From positions 4,461,001 through 4,525,000 of the forward strand of contig NZ_CP116967.1 in assembly GCF_032050975.1 (NCBI RefSeq): a stretch of 64,000 nt of DNA, in the 5' to 3' direction. How positions within the stretch are numbered: the first letter of the stretch is position 1; every line of letters begins with the position of its first letter. Position numbers and translations under genes: made by a program. Shown one piece after another: positions 46,021 to 54,881 of the stretch. The notes beneath the pieces are model-generated. The model was not told where the DNA came from. It was given only the letters and a program-made list of their open reading frames with translations, and searched no databases. Source of the stretch: Candidatus Nitrospira allomarina. GTDB taxonomy: Bacteria; Nitrospirota; Nitrospiria; Nitrospirales; UBA8639.

Positions 46021-47223
46021 TTACTTTTGATAATCCGTCATGATTTTTTCTACTATTTTTCTGTATTGATTGTGGAAATTTTCCACCGTGTGGTTCGCTC
46101 TGGCAAACTCCCACGCTTTACGGGACCTCATTTTGAGTTCTTGGGTTGAAGCGGTTGCCATTTGCCGCACAGCCTTCTGGATAGCCTCAACTGAACAATC
46201 ATCCAGCACAATACCTGCTTCCTTTCCTATATCCACACCTGATTCGTAACTGATGATAGGAATAAGGCCCGCATGCATACACGTTAATACGGAGCCAGCA
46301 TTCGTTTCAGAACAGGATGGATAAACTAGGCCGAGACAGCGATTGGCCAACTTCGTAAATTCAGTGGATTCAACATCAATCCATCCGTGTGTATGAATAT
46401 TGGGGGTACGATACAATTCAAGAAAATAGGCCTGTTCAAAATCCTTTTCTCTCGCAACCGGGCCACAAACCGTCAAATGATATTCCGGCATCCCTGCGAA
46501 TGCTTCTAAGACCAAATCTAGACCTTTGTGCACCATTCCCTCACTCCCCAACCACAAAAATCGGAATCGACAGGCTTCAAAATCCTTTAATTCAGACCAA
46601 GGATACCTATAGGGAACCGCATTCGGAACCAGATACATTGGCTTATTCGCATATTTGAAATTTGTCATACCAAATGCACAATGAACGACCACACAATCAG
46701 CAAATTCTATGGCCATGGCATACTTCGGGTCCATAAATCTTCTGGAACGCAAGGTCACATGCCTTCGCTCTTGCATAGCCATTAAGCGTTTCGTTTCGGC
46801 ATAATTGTTGAAATAGGGATGAGCAGTGGTCGCATGCAATATTTTCACACAATCCTTATTCAGGACGTTCGCAATTCTTTCAAAATTCATCCGGGTATCG
46901 ATGAAAAATGAATAATCCTTTTTCGGTAAAAATGTCCGATTCGTATTAGCAATAATATCAACAGCAAAACCGAAATCAACAAAAATTCTCGCCATCACAA
47001 CGGACAATTGGCAGCTATAATGATAATAAGGATTTGGTTGCCCCGGTTCGATTAGAAATCGTTCAGTTCTATAGGAGAGAAGTACGTTCCCCCGTAGAGC
47101 TCCCTTTGGCATAAGAGAAACGACCTTTTCTGTGGGGGAAGGGGTCATGTGGAATATTTTATTAAATTTTTCATAGCATTTCTGAAAAATATCCAGAGCC
47201 TTTCTTGCATTCCTTCCTAACAT
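46021..47223 (-). CDS. GT4-like glycosyltransferase
   Basis: A 400-residue GT-B-type protein. The C-terminal half shows FRFLWLGSEGMVHKGLDLVLEA, HLTVCGPV and VYPSCSETNAGSVLTCMHAGLIPIISYESGVD, in which SETNAGSVL replaces the usual EGFxxVxxEAMA glutamates, so the donor-site E(x7)E is altered. The N-terminal half is atypical, with VLLSYRTERFLIEPGQPNPYYH. It may still transfer sugar with a non-standard site. It is flanked by the paralogue remnant and an SDR gene; a 35-nt gap follows to the remnant. Substrate unknown. Confidence 0.72.
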   Translation of the reverse strand: MLGRNARKALDIFQKCYEKFNKIFHMTPSPTEKVVSLMPKGALRGNVLLSYRTERFLIEPGQPNPYYHYSCQLSVVMARIFVDFGFAVDIIANTNRTFLPKKDYSFFIDTRMNFERIANVLNKDCVKILHATTAHPYFNNYAETKRLMAMQERRHVTLRSRRFMDPKYAMAIEFADCVVVHCAFGMTNFKYANKPMYLVPNAVPYRYPWSELKDFEACRFRFLWLGSEGMVHKGLDLVLEAFAGMPEYHLTVCGPVAREKDFEQAYFLELYRTPNIHTHGWIDVESTEFTKLANRCLGLVYPSCSETNAGSVLTCMHAGLIPIISYESGVDIGKEAGIVLDDCSVEAIQKAVRQMATASTQELKMRSRKAWEFARANHTVENFHNQYRKIVEKIMTDYQK

Positions 47224-47305
47224 TGGCCTTCACCTATCTCTGGAATTTGAAACATGCAAAACCCGTTAGGAAAGCATGATCGACTCATTGTTCAATAATG
47301 GATGC

Positions 47306-48253
47306 CTATTGGCCTATAGATTGACTACTCATAGATCCAAGGTACTTCGCTTTATACCATTCCACCGTTTGACGCAGCCCGGATTCAAGGGAAACCTTTG
47401 GCTTCCACCCCAGCTTTTCATAGGTCATTCCTATCTCAGCTTTTCGTGCTGGCTCCAAGACCCGATCGGGCAATACCCCAAATAATGGTTCTACATTACC
47501 CCCCACAATCTTGACCAATTTCTCTACCAATTCACGAACAGTCACGAGGGTTCCCATACCTAAATCAAGGGTACTCCCCTCTATTTGTGGCATCCGAGCT
47601 GCAGCAATAAATCCGTCGATGACGTCATCGATAAAAATCCAATCGGCGTTCCATTGTCCACTAGAAAGCTTTGGAGATTCCTCTTTCAGGAGAGAGAGTA
47701 CAACAGAGGGAATGAGCTTCCGTGAATCTTGTCCTGGGCCATAGGTCATAAATGTTCGGACAATCACCAAAGGAGTCCCATAGAGTGCATGAAACATGCG
47801 TCCATAGGCACTCCCCGCCCACTTGGCCGCCGCATATGGCGAACTCGGAATCATCTCGGGATCATCGGATTGTGGCTCATTCAGTGACCCTGCCAATACG
47901 ACCCGCTGACAACCAGCTTCGGTCGCAACCGTGAGCAGATTGACCGTGCTTGTGAGCAGACTGTGGAATGTCGGCAAGACGAATTCCACAGTTTGAATAG
48001 CGGAAGCCAACCCAGACATATGGAAAATAATATCGGGTTGGATGTTCTTGAGCAGACGGCGCACCGCTCCCAGATCCTCCAAATTTGTTTGCCACCAGAG
48101 AGGTCCACCCTTGAGATTTTGGCGTTGAGTACGGGAAGTCGCATGCACTTCCCCACTAATCGGGCATAATCGCTGAAACAAATGTGTCCCCAAAAACCCG
48201 CTTCCACCAGTTATCAGAACTTTGACATCTGACAAGGACTTTATAATTGTCAT
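47306..48253 (-). CDS. NAD-dependent epimerase/dehydratase (extended SDR)
   Basis: A 315-residue protein: VKVLITGGSGFLGTHLF as the NAD loop (GxxGxxG at ~15-21), the catalytic YxxxK as SSPYAAAKWAG near 140, then RTFMTYGPGQ and WNADWIFIDDVIDGF. It resembles GDP-6-deoxymannose reductase/4-ketoreductase-type SDRs. Such enzymes reduce or epimerise the keto sugar made by a dehydratase. It is read after the nucleotidyltransferase gene, separated by 365 nt. Confidence 0.82.
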   Translation of the reverse strand: MTIIKSLSDVKVLITGGSGFLGTHLFQRLCPISGEVHATSRTQRQNLKGGPLWWQTNLEDLGAVRRLLKNIQPDIIFHMSGLASAIQTVEFVLPTFHSLLTSTVNLLTVATEAGCQRVVLAGSLNEPQSDDPEMIPSSPYAAAKWAGSAYGRMFHALYGTPLVIVRTFMTYGPGQDSRKLIPSVVLSLLKEESPKLSSGQWNADWIFIDDVIDGFIAAARMPQIEGSTLDLGMGTLVTVRELVEKLVKIVGGNVEPLFGVLPDRVLEPARKAEIGMTYEKLGWKPKVSLESGLRQTVEWYKAKYLGSMSSQSIGQ

Positions 48254-48618
48254 TGTGAAGAGCGCCTCTCTCGCCCTTGTGCACTAGAATTATGCGAGAA
48301 ATTTTTAAAAAGTTGATCACCAAAGTGAGGTCGTATAGTTCGGAGGGAATACTCAACGGCCACAAGAAAGCAATCACTCAGCACCATTCCAGGAAAACTC
48401 CCCTCAAGAGCCCAACACACAATCCTTTGTCTTTAATCCTGAAAATGAACTGGCCATCATGATTTGGCAGCTTAAAGGAATCTATGGGATTAGATAGAGT
48501 AAGTCTGTAGGAAGTGAAATATTGAAAAATTCCCTTTAGTTCTTTGAATGTGACATTCAAGACCACAGGATAAGGGAGGAGGACAATTTCCATCCAGTAA
48601 TAAGGAATACGGGAAAAG
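48254..48618. other. Intergenic region
   Basis: A 365-nt AT-rich stretch with no recognised gene. It contains the 17-mer AGTGAAATATTGAAAAA at 48513-48529, which recurs at 40567-40583 in another intergenic region of the same locus; this may be chance. Confidence 0.35.
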
Positions 48619-49461
48619 TTAGGTCACCTGGCATCCAAACTTTTCCACAGATTTCATCAGGTTATCTGCCGTACCAATATCGATATATTTCCCATCAGGG
48701 AACACAACACCATACGTCTGCAAACCCTTTTTGATTGCCGCTTGTATCACGGCTCCAACGGTCAGATCCTCTGTTTCCAGTTTATCGGCTTTTGCAGTTT
48801 TGAAATCATCTTTTCTTCGAAAGTCCTGCAGGTAATCATGCATAAACTGGGTAAATGCCGGTGTCCACACTCCGCCTAACCAACAGAGCTCCAAGTCAGT
48901 TTTATCCGGCTTTAAAAACATTGCGTGAATTTTCCCGTTTTCATCCATCTCCACCATGTCCATAAGCTGGGGCTTATGTGCTGGGAAAACGGCAAGGACC
49001 ACATCGGCTTGCGTGCGTTCTTGCTGCTTGAGTAATGGACTAAACACATTTTCCGAGCTGATCATAATATCTGGAAATCCAAACGCGACCAACTTATCAT
49101 GAACAAACGGATAAGCTTGGTCTAGGGTAAATGGCGGTCCCAAGGCCTCTCCCATGATCAAATACCCAAGATGCATGTTGACAAATTCCCCATGACCAAA
49201 ATAAGCAGGAATATCCCATTTGCCCTTCCGAAGAATAATAAACGTTTTTGTAATTCCTGCTAATTGAAACTTTTCCAATAAATATTGCCCAACGGCCTTT
49301 GGTCGAGGCTGAGGAATTCCCTCCATGAGTTGAAAACCAAGTGGGAACAACTCTTTACTGCAAGGCAACGGAGCAATTCTTTCGGCTTTTCCACCGGCGG
49401 GCATCAACCCAACAACCTCTCTTTCCATAGAATTCGCAGCAACTCCCAACAAAGAATCCAT
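48619..49461 (-). CDS. Sugar nucleotidyltransferase (RmlA-like)
   Basis: A 280-residue protein. GLMPAGGKAERIAPLPCSKE at ~18-37 is the nucleotide-binding signature of sugar-1-phosphate nucleotidyltransferases, followed by AVGQYLLEKFQLAGITKTFIIL, DIMISSENVF and DGKYIDIGTADNLMKS at the C-terminus. The first ~17 residues precede the usual start; translation might begin at the internal ATG at 49428. It would activate a sugar 1-phosphate; the sugar and nucleotide cannot be read. It sits 26 nt after the DUF4910 gene, so both are probably in one transcript. Confidence 0.8.
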   Translation of the reverse strand: MDSLLGVAANSMEREVVGLMPAGGKAERIAPLPCSKELFPLGFQLMEGIPQPRPKAVGQYLLEKFQLAGITKTFIILRKGKWDIPAYFGHGEFVNMHLGYLIMGEALGPPFTLDQAYPFVHDKLVAFGFPDIMISSENVFSPLLKQQERTQADVVLAVFPAHKPQLMDMVEMDENGKIHAMFLKPDKTDLELCWLGGVWTPAFTQFMHDYLQDFRRKDDFKTAKADKLETEDLTVGAVIQAAIKKGLQTYGVVFPDGKYIDIGTADNLMKSVEKFGCQVT

Positions 49462-49487
49462 TAAAGGCTCGTCATTTCCTAATTGAA

Positions 49488-50795
49488 TCAGTCAACAATT
49501 TCTTTCAACAACCCATGATCAAAGAGAATACCTGCTGCCTCAGAGATAATCCGAAAAGGCATGTTTGACCGTTCCGCGATTTCTAAAACGGAGTAATGGC
49601 CATCGGATAAATTTAGCACCCACAGCATTGCCATTTCTCGTTTGGCTCCTTCGGACTCCCCCCCAATTGCCCGATACAGCCCCCTTTTTCCTAGTTGTGG
49701 TTCACACTGCATGTTTTGACTGAGATAGGTTCTGTTCCGTTCAAGAAGGTTCAAGACCTCTAGGCAACAAGTCAATGACGCGTCAAGATATTCCGGTTGG
49801 ACAAACGATAGATTGTCCCCAGAAGTGTGATATTCCGAATATTCTCCATGAGGGGTTCTCATGAAACAGCCAACAGGCAAATTGAACCCGGGAGAACAGT
49901 ATTGCCTTTCATCATACCCATAGGGGAAAAAATCGATAATAGTATGCGCCTGCCCAGACGTTGTAAGAATATAGTTGAACGCCCGGTCAATCTCAGCACA
50001 TCCTTGTCGACTTTTCTTGTAGGTCACCGGCCCAGAATCCCCCACTCCTGTTACCACTATGCCTGCCTTGATTTTGGATATTTGCTCTTGATGCAGCGCA
50101 AGCCAAGTGATAGACCCAATCGTTCCAGGGATAAAAAGAAACCGATAGGAGTACCGCAATGATGTCGAAGATAAAGCTTTGGCAAGAAACGTCGCAAGAG
50201 CAATTCCTGAGAGGTTGTCATTGCATAAAGATGGATGACAAATATGACAGGAAATTAAGATTTCTTGTTCTAATTCTCCTTTTATATAATATTCGCCGTA
50301 AGTTAAATGCCCCTCTGTTATTGTTGAATCGATGCACACCTCATATTCCTTTTCTGTCAGTCCCTTCAATTGTTGGTGACTCAGACAGAATCCCCAACTT
50401 TCCTTGTAATAGGACGTACGGTAGGGAATCCTTTCAGGGTCACCAGGCAAAGAATGCAAATGAGGCGTTAACTCCTCGAGAGTCATTGTGGCGTGAACCG
50501 GCTGGCTATAGCTGACAACATGCAAGTTTGATTTTTGAAAATCGACAACCCGCTCTCCCCTGGCGTTCTTTATATAGGCATCTTGGATATTCCACTCTTT
50601 AGGTACAATCCAATCAAAGACCTTGGTCCCGCTTGGAACTTCATGGCTTTCAACAGGAATATGCTTTCCAATGAGACGAAGCGTTTCTCGAACACCATCG
50701 CCGGTAATACTCCGACAAATGGGATACAGATCGGCAATGAGCCGATGCATCTCTTTCCCTAGCTGGATTGCAGTTTTGTCAGATATCTCTCGCAT
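49488..50795 (-). CDS. DUF4910/DUF2172 aminopeptidase-like protein with winged-helix end
   Basis: A 435-residue protein: the N-terminal PICRSITGDGVRETL, then the PA-like insert VPSGTKVFDWIVPKEW, the metal-site-like SCHICHPSLCNDNLSG at ~203-218 and SEYHTSGDN near 340. The C-terminal ~70 residues look like a winged-helix (VLNLSDGHYSVLEIAERSNM). The family is zinc-peptidase-like and recurs in nucleotide-sugar and polysaccharide loci next to RfbF and C-methyltransferase genes, but its substrate has not been settled to my knowledge. The gene lies 14 nt after the RmlC-like gene. Confidence 0.85.
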   Translation of the reverse strand: MREISDKTAIQLGKEMHRLIADLYPICRSITGDGVRETLRLIGKHIPVESHEVPSGTKVFDWIVPKEWNIQDAYIKNARGERVVDFQKSNLHVVSYSQPVHATMTLEELTPHLHSLPGDPERIPYRTSYYKESWGFCLSHQQLKGLTEKEYEVCIDSTITEGHLTYGEYYIKGELEQEILISCHICHPSLCNDNLSGIALATFLAKALSSTSLRYSYRFLFIPGTIGSITWLALHQEQISKIKAGIVVTGVGDSGPVTYKKSRQGCAEIDRAFNYILTTSGQAHTIIDFFPYGYDERQYCSPGFNLPVGCFMRTPHGEYSEYHTSGDNLSFVQPEYLDASLTCCLEVLNLLERNRTYLSQNMQCEPQLGKRGLYRAIGGESEGAKREMAMLWVLNLSDGHYSVLEIAERSNMPFRIISEAAGILFDHGLLKEIVD

Positions 50796-50809
50796 AATAA
50801 TTCTAGCTT

Positions 50810-51349
50810 TTAGTCCTTTGTGAGGTTGAAGTCAGGATAACTCTGATCACGACCGGATATGATGCGATCATCCGTGGGCCATTGAATTCCAAATGAAGGA
50901 TCATTCCACCTTACCCCTTTGGCAAATTCAGGAGCGTAAAACTCAGACATCTGGTAAAAAATTTCCGACTCATTTTGTAAAGTCTGAAACCCATGAGCAA
51001 ACCCTTCTGGAATGTATAACATCCGGCGGTTTTCTTCGCTGAGGACAACTGCCACATGTTTCGTGAAAGTTGAAGAATATGGACGCAAGTCAATAATTAC
51101 ATCGTGAATCGCACCCTTAATACACCAGATGAGCTTGGCTTCTTGATGAGGAGCCGATTGATAATGCATTCCTCGAAGAACCCCTTTAATTTTATTAAAC
51201 GATACATTGCACTGAACGGGTTGAAAGGAGATACCGTGTCGCTCAAATTCCCGCCGGCACCACGTTCGTGCAAAAAAGCCTCTGGAGTCTTCTACCTTTT
51301 CCGGATCAATAAGGAAGGCCCCCTTGAGTGGTGACTCCGTGAAAATCAT
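50810..51349 (-). CDS. RmlC-like dTDP-4-keto-6-deoxysugar 3,5-epimerase
   Basis: A 179-residue cupin protein: FLIDPEKVEDSRGFFARTW, GVLRGMHYQSAPHQEAKL with the catalytic His, VIIDLRPYSSTF and FAHGFQTLQNESEIFYQMSEFY. The ORF can begin 16 codons further upstream, but the ATG at 51349 overlaps the TGA of the C-methyltransferase as ATGA, so the two are translationally coupled. With no rmlA/rmlB/rmlD set visible, it more likely acts on the CDP- or UDP-sugar of this cassette than on dTDP-rhamnose. Confidence 0.87.
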   Translation of the reverse strand: MIFTESPLKGAFLIDPEKVEDSRGFFARTWCRREFERHGISFQPVQCNVSFNKIKGVLRGMHYQSAPHQEAKLIWCIKGAIHDVIIDLRPYSSTFTKHVAVVLSEENRRMLYIPEGFAHGFQTLQNESEIFYQMSEFYAPEFAKGVRWNDPSFGIQWPTDDRIISGRDQSYPDFNLTKD

Positions 51350-52656
51350 GGATAGACCACGACTTCCGGAATAGGCACGACAAAGGCCCCACCCCAATCC
51401 CGAATAAATGCCATTTGCTCCATGATCTCATCTTTCAGATTCCAGGGTAGGATCAACAGGTAATCGGGTTTGGTTTTTTTAATTGCATCAGGTTCATCAA
51501 TAGGTATATGGGTTCCAGGCAAAAATTTCCCCTGCTTATGAGGACTACGATCAACAGTATAATCAATGAAATCTGTTCTAATTCCACAATAATTCAATAG
51601 GGTATTTCCCTTTGCGGGTGCTCCATAAGCTACGATGGTTTTCCCTGCTTCCTTTGCAGAGATGAGAAATAACAAGAGTTGCCGTTTGACGTAGGTGACG
51701 CGACCCACAAATGACAAATAATGCGCCAACTGGGAAAATCCTTCTTTTTCTTCACGCTGCTGAAGTTCAATAACACGAGGTTGAATGGATTTGGTTGAGT
51801 CCTCCTCGTGGCCACAATAAATTCGGAGAGATCCACCATGAGTAGATAATTCTTCCACATCAAAGACTTTCAACCCATGTCTGGCGAAAATCTTTTGAAC
51901 CGTATAAAAAGAAAAATAGGAAAAATGTTCATGATAAATGGTATCAAATTGGGTTTCTCCCATTAATCGCATCAGATGTGGGAATTCCATCGTGATGACC
52001 CCTGTGGGCTTTAACAAGACTTTCAGGCCTCGAACGAAATCATTCAAAGCTGGAACATGCGCCAGCACATTATTACCGATCAGTAAATCGGCCTGCGTCC
52101 CTTTGCCTGTAAGATCTTGGGCTAATTTTTCCCCAAAAAACTCGACAATGGTTGCAACACCCTTTTCTCTAGCCACCTCTGCCACATTTTTCGCAGGCTC
52201 GATGCCCAAAACGGGGATGCCATGGTCACGAAAATTTTTCAAAAGGTACCCGTCATTACTGGCTATTTCAATCACCTGGCTTCTGACATTTAAATCAAAC
52301 CGCTTAATCACTTGTTCTGAATACTGCTGAGCATGTCTGAGCCAGGAATCTGAATAGCTTGAGAAATAGTCATAATCTGAAAAGATTTTATCCGGGCTGG
52401 AACATTCCTCAAGTTGAACTAACAGGCAGGCTTCACAGACATACACATGCAAGGGGAAAAACATCTCTACCGCATTCAATTGGGATTCGGTCAAATTGCT
52501 ATTAGCGAGTGGTGACATCCCAAGATCCAAAAAGGTAACCCCCAATGGGGTGTCGCAAAACCGGCATACGTTTTTCTTCACAGCAAGACCTCTTTCATTT
52601 AAACGAATATTCGGATCAAGGTTGGTCTCTTGAGGAAAACTTCTTTTGAACGTCAC
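51346..52656 (-). CDS. Three-domain sugar C-methyltransferase (TylC3/NovU-like)
   Basis: A 436-residue protein with three domains. The N-terminal zinc-finger-like domain has CRFCDTPLG (~31-39) and CEACLLVQL (~74-82). The methyltransferase domain (~100-255) contains VIEIASNDGYLLKNF and HVPALNDFVRGLKVLL, with the HEHFSYFS motif. The C-terminal domain has GAPAKGNTLLNYCGI and LPWNLKDEI. This matches enzymes that add a methyl branch at C3 of a 4-keto nucleotide sugar, as in mycarose or noviose pathways. A branched, C-methylated sugar is therefore expected in the polymer. Confidence 0.9.
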   Translation of the reverse strand: MTFKRSFPQETNLDPNIRLNERGLAVKKNVCRFCDTPLGVTFLDLGMSPLANSNLTESQLNAVEMFFPLHVYVCEACLLVQLEECSSPDKIFSDYDYFSSYSDSWLRHAQQYSEQVIKRFDLNVRSQVIEIASNDGYLLKNFRDHGIPVLGIEPAKNVAEVAREKGVATIVEFFGEKLAQDLTGKGTQADLLIGNNVLAHVPALNDFVRGLKVLLKPTGVITMEFPHLMRLMGETQFDTIYHEHFSYFSFYTVQKIFARHGLKVFDVEELSTHGGSLRIYCGHEEDSTKSIQPRVIELQQREEKEGFSQLAHYLSFVGRVTYVKRQLLLFLISAKEAGKTIVAYGAPAKGNTLLNYCGIRTDFIDYTVDRSPHKQGKFLPGTHIPIDEPDAIKKTKPDYLLILPWNLKDEIMEQMAFIRDWGGAFVVPIPEVVVYP

Positions 52657-52722
52657 ACGGAAATTTTAACGAAACGACTTTTTAGGCTCTGGCTCTTAAT
52701 GTAATGAATGGTGATGAAATTT

Positions 52723-53793
52723 TTAGGCCACAATCGAGTCTGCTTTTTCAGCAACCCAATCAAGATTTTCAGTAATCAGTTCCGCAGCTTTCAAACGTTT
52801 AAGCTGGTTCAACCGAATCAGCTCGGAATTCCGAAAGTCTTTATCATGAAAGTTTATGGCCGTCATTCCATCTTTTAATTCCACTATCGCAGCATGCAAA
52901 TCAATGGAAGGCTGAAACTCTGGGGCCAACTTCATAAACCGCTCGAAGTTCACTTGATAGGACCTGCGATCAGGTTGCGCGCCTTCATTAATAGAAATTG
53001 TCGTCCCCGGAATAACCTGAGCCACCGCGTCCGCCAACTGCCTAACCTGGTAATTCCATTGATTGCTCCCGACATTGACCGAAAGAGCCTCACCGCCGTT
53101 CTGGCTTTTTCTTCTTCGAATGCCCCATTCAATAGCCTTAGCCATATCCTTAATATGAATAAGGGGGCGCCAAGGGGTCCCATCACTCAAGATGATAATT
53201 TCCCCATTGACTAAGGCACTTGCAACAAAGTCATTTAATACCAAATCCAGCCGAAGCCGCTCACTCATTCCACATGCAGTTGCAAAGCGAAGACATGTTA
53301 CAACAAACCGCTCATCCGCTAAGCCGCTAAGATCTTTCTCCGCACCTAATTTTGATTTGGCGTAAGCCGTGAGCGGATTCAAGGGCGAATCTTCATCCCT
53401 GGCGCCTTCGGCGAAGCCATAGACGCTGCAAGACGATGCAAAAATAAAGGACTGTACACCTCTGGCTTTGGCTTTCACAGCGAGGGAATAGGCCGCATGG
53501 TGGTTCACTTTTGCTGTCACATCTTCAAATAAGGCGCCCATGGGATCATTCGAAATTGCCGCCAAATAGACAATCGCATCAATATCTTGAAGAACCTCAT
53601 CAGGTGGATTGCGAACATCGGCGAAGTATTGAATATCGACCTGTGCCCTACTGACCATCTCAGGAGCAGTGAGACAATGCGCAAAAAATCCCATATCCAA
53701 GCCAATCAGTGTTGCACCCGAAAAACATTCCCTCAGCCGCTGAATGACCGCCGGGCCGACATAACCCAAATTACCTGTAATTAATATCTTCAC
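52723..53793 (-). CDS. NAD-dependent SDR (nucleotide-sugar epimerase/dehydratase)
   Basis: A 356-residue extended SDR: KILITGNLGYVGPAVIQRL with GxxGxxG, YLAAISNDPMG, SSCSVYGFAEG with the catalytic Ser, and YAKSKLGAEK with the YxxxK pair. The longest frame starts with TTG at 53805; the GTG at 53793 has GGGGGA just upstream and gives the classical beta-1 start (MKILITG), so I use it. It lies in the RfbF/C-methyltransferase cassette. CDP-glucose 4,6-dehydratase (RfbG) itself is not visible, so this SDR may supply the keto sugar or act later. Confidence 0.82.
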   Translation of the reverse strand: MKILITGNLGYVGPAVIQRLRECFSGATLIGLDMGFFAHCLTAPEMVSRAQVDIQYFADVRNPPDEVLQDIDAIVYLAAISNDPMGALFEDVTAKVNHHAAYSLAVKAKARGVQSFIFASSCSVYGFAEGARDEDSPLNPLTAYAKSKLGAEKDLSGLADERFVVTCLRFATACGMSERLRLDLVLNDFVASALVNGEIIILSDGTPWRPLIHIKDMAKAIEWGIRRRKSQNGGEALSVNVGSNQWNYQVRQLADAVAQVIPGTTISINEGAQPDRRSYQVNFERFMKLAPEFQPSIDLHAAIVELKDGMTAINFHDKDFRNSELIRLNQLKRLKAAELITENLDWVAEKADSIVA

Positions 53794-53876
53794 GAGATCC
53801 CCCAATGTAGTTCAAAATATGACCTACCCCAATTTCGTCCAAATCTCATAGCCCTGACCACCAGAAGACCATCCAT

Positions 53877-54653
53877 CTAATCGGTCCATATTTTCCATGG
53901 TGCATTTTGTGAATCCCAGAGTTCTTCCAAATAGTTTTTTTCTTTCAATGTATCCATGCACGACCAAAACCCATAATGTCGGTATCCCATCATTTGCCCA
54001 TCTTTGGTCAGAGCTTCCAAAGGCTCCTTTTCCCAGGATGTTTCATCATCACGGATGTAATCAATGGCTTTACCATTTAGCACAAAAAATCCACCGTTTA
54101 TCCACCCTTCCCCAGATTCAGGTTTTTCATGAAAGTTACAGATCCTATCTCCTTCAAAGCCGATTCGCCCAAACCGGGCAGGTGAACGTACGGTGGTTAC
54201 GGTTGCCAATTTTCCATGTGAATGATGAAATTTAATCACGGATTCAATATCGAGGTCTGCCACACCATCGCCATACGTAAATAAAAAGGTTTCATCATCA
54301 CCCAACCATTTTTTAAGGCGCTTGAGCCTTCCGCCTGTTTGCGTATGCATTCCAGTATCAACAAGATGAATTTTCCAGTTTGGCTGTTTGCCGTCATGTA
54401 TCGTGGTTTTTCCATTCGCTAAATCAATTGTGAGATCATTATTGATAGCATAAAAGTTTAAAAAGTATTCTTTAATGACCTCAGCCTTGTACCCTAATGC
54501 CACGATGAACTCGGTGACATTATACGCGGCATACACTTTCATGATATGCCAAAGAATCGGTTTCCCTCCGATCTCTATCATGGGCTTTGGTTTTAAGGCC
54601 GTTTCCTCAGAAAATCGAGTTCCGAATCCACCAGCTAGAATAACAACTTTCAT
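53877..54653 (-). CDS. rfbF: Glucose-1-phosphate cytidylyltransferase
   Basis: A 258-residue protein: VVILAGGFGTRFSEETALKP, then KPMIEIGGKPILWHIMK, the active-site region TYGDGVADLD near 128, and the family ending GFWSCMDTLKEKNYLEELW. These match RfbF, which makes CDP-glucose from glucose 1-phosphate and CTP, the entry to CDP-3,6-dideoxy- and CDP-branched sugars. AAGGGA lies 8 nt before the ATG. It heads the nucleotide-sugar cassette after the FAD enzyme gene (228-nt gap). Confidence 0.92.
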   Translation of the reverse strand: MKVVILAGGFGTRFSEETALKPKPMIEIGGKPILWHIMKVYAAYNVTEFIVALGYKAEVIKEYFLNFYAINNDLTIDLANGKTTIHDGKQPNWKIHLVDTGMHTQTGGRLKRLKKWLGDDETFLFTYGDGVADLDIESVIKFHHSHGKLATVTTVRSPARFGRIGFEGDRICNFHEKPESGEGWINGGFFVLNGKAIDYIRDDETSWEKEPLEALTKDGQMMGYRHYGFWSCMDTLKEKNYLEELWDSQNAPWKIWTD

Positions 54654-54881
54654 AATTCTGTCCCTTTTCTTTTTTTCTCATCAATAATACTACCCCAGCT
54701 TAGGACAACACATAAGTGCCAAAAAAAAACGGCCAACAAAAGAGCTCAGAAACTACCCATTCTGTATATCCCGCCCTCATTCTTTCGCTGCCATCGGACA
54801 GGAGGCTATCAAACAAATTTCAACACGTTCCCTTACACTTCGGTATGAGCTGTCTATATCAACTATAATTTATAATTGCTC

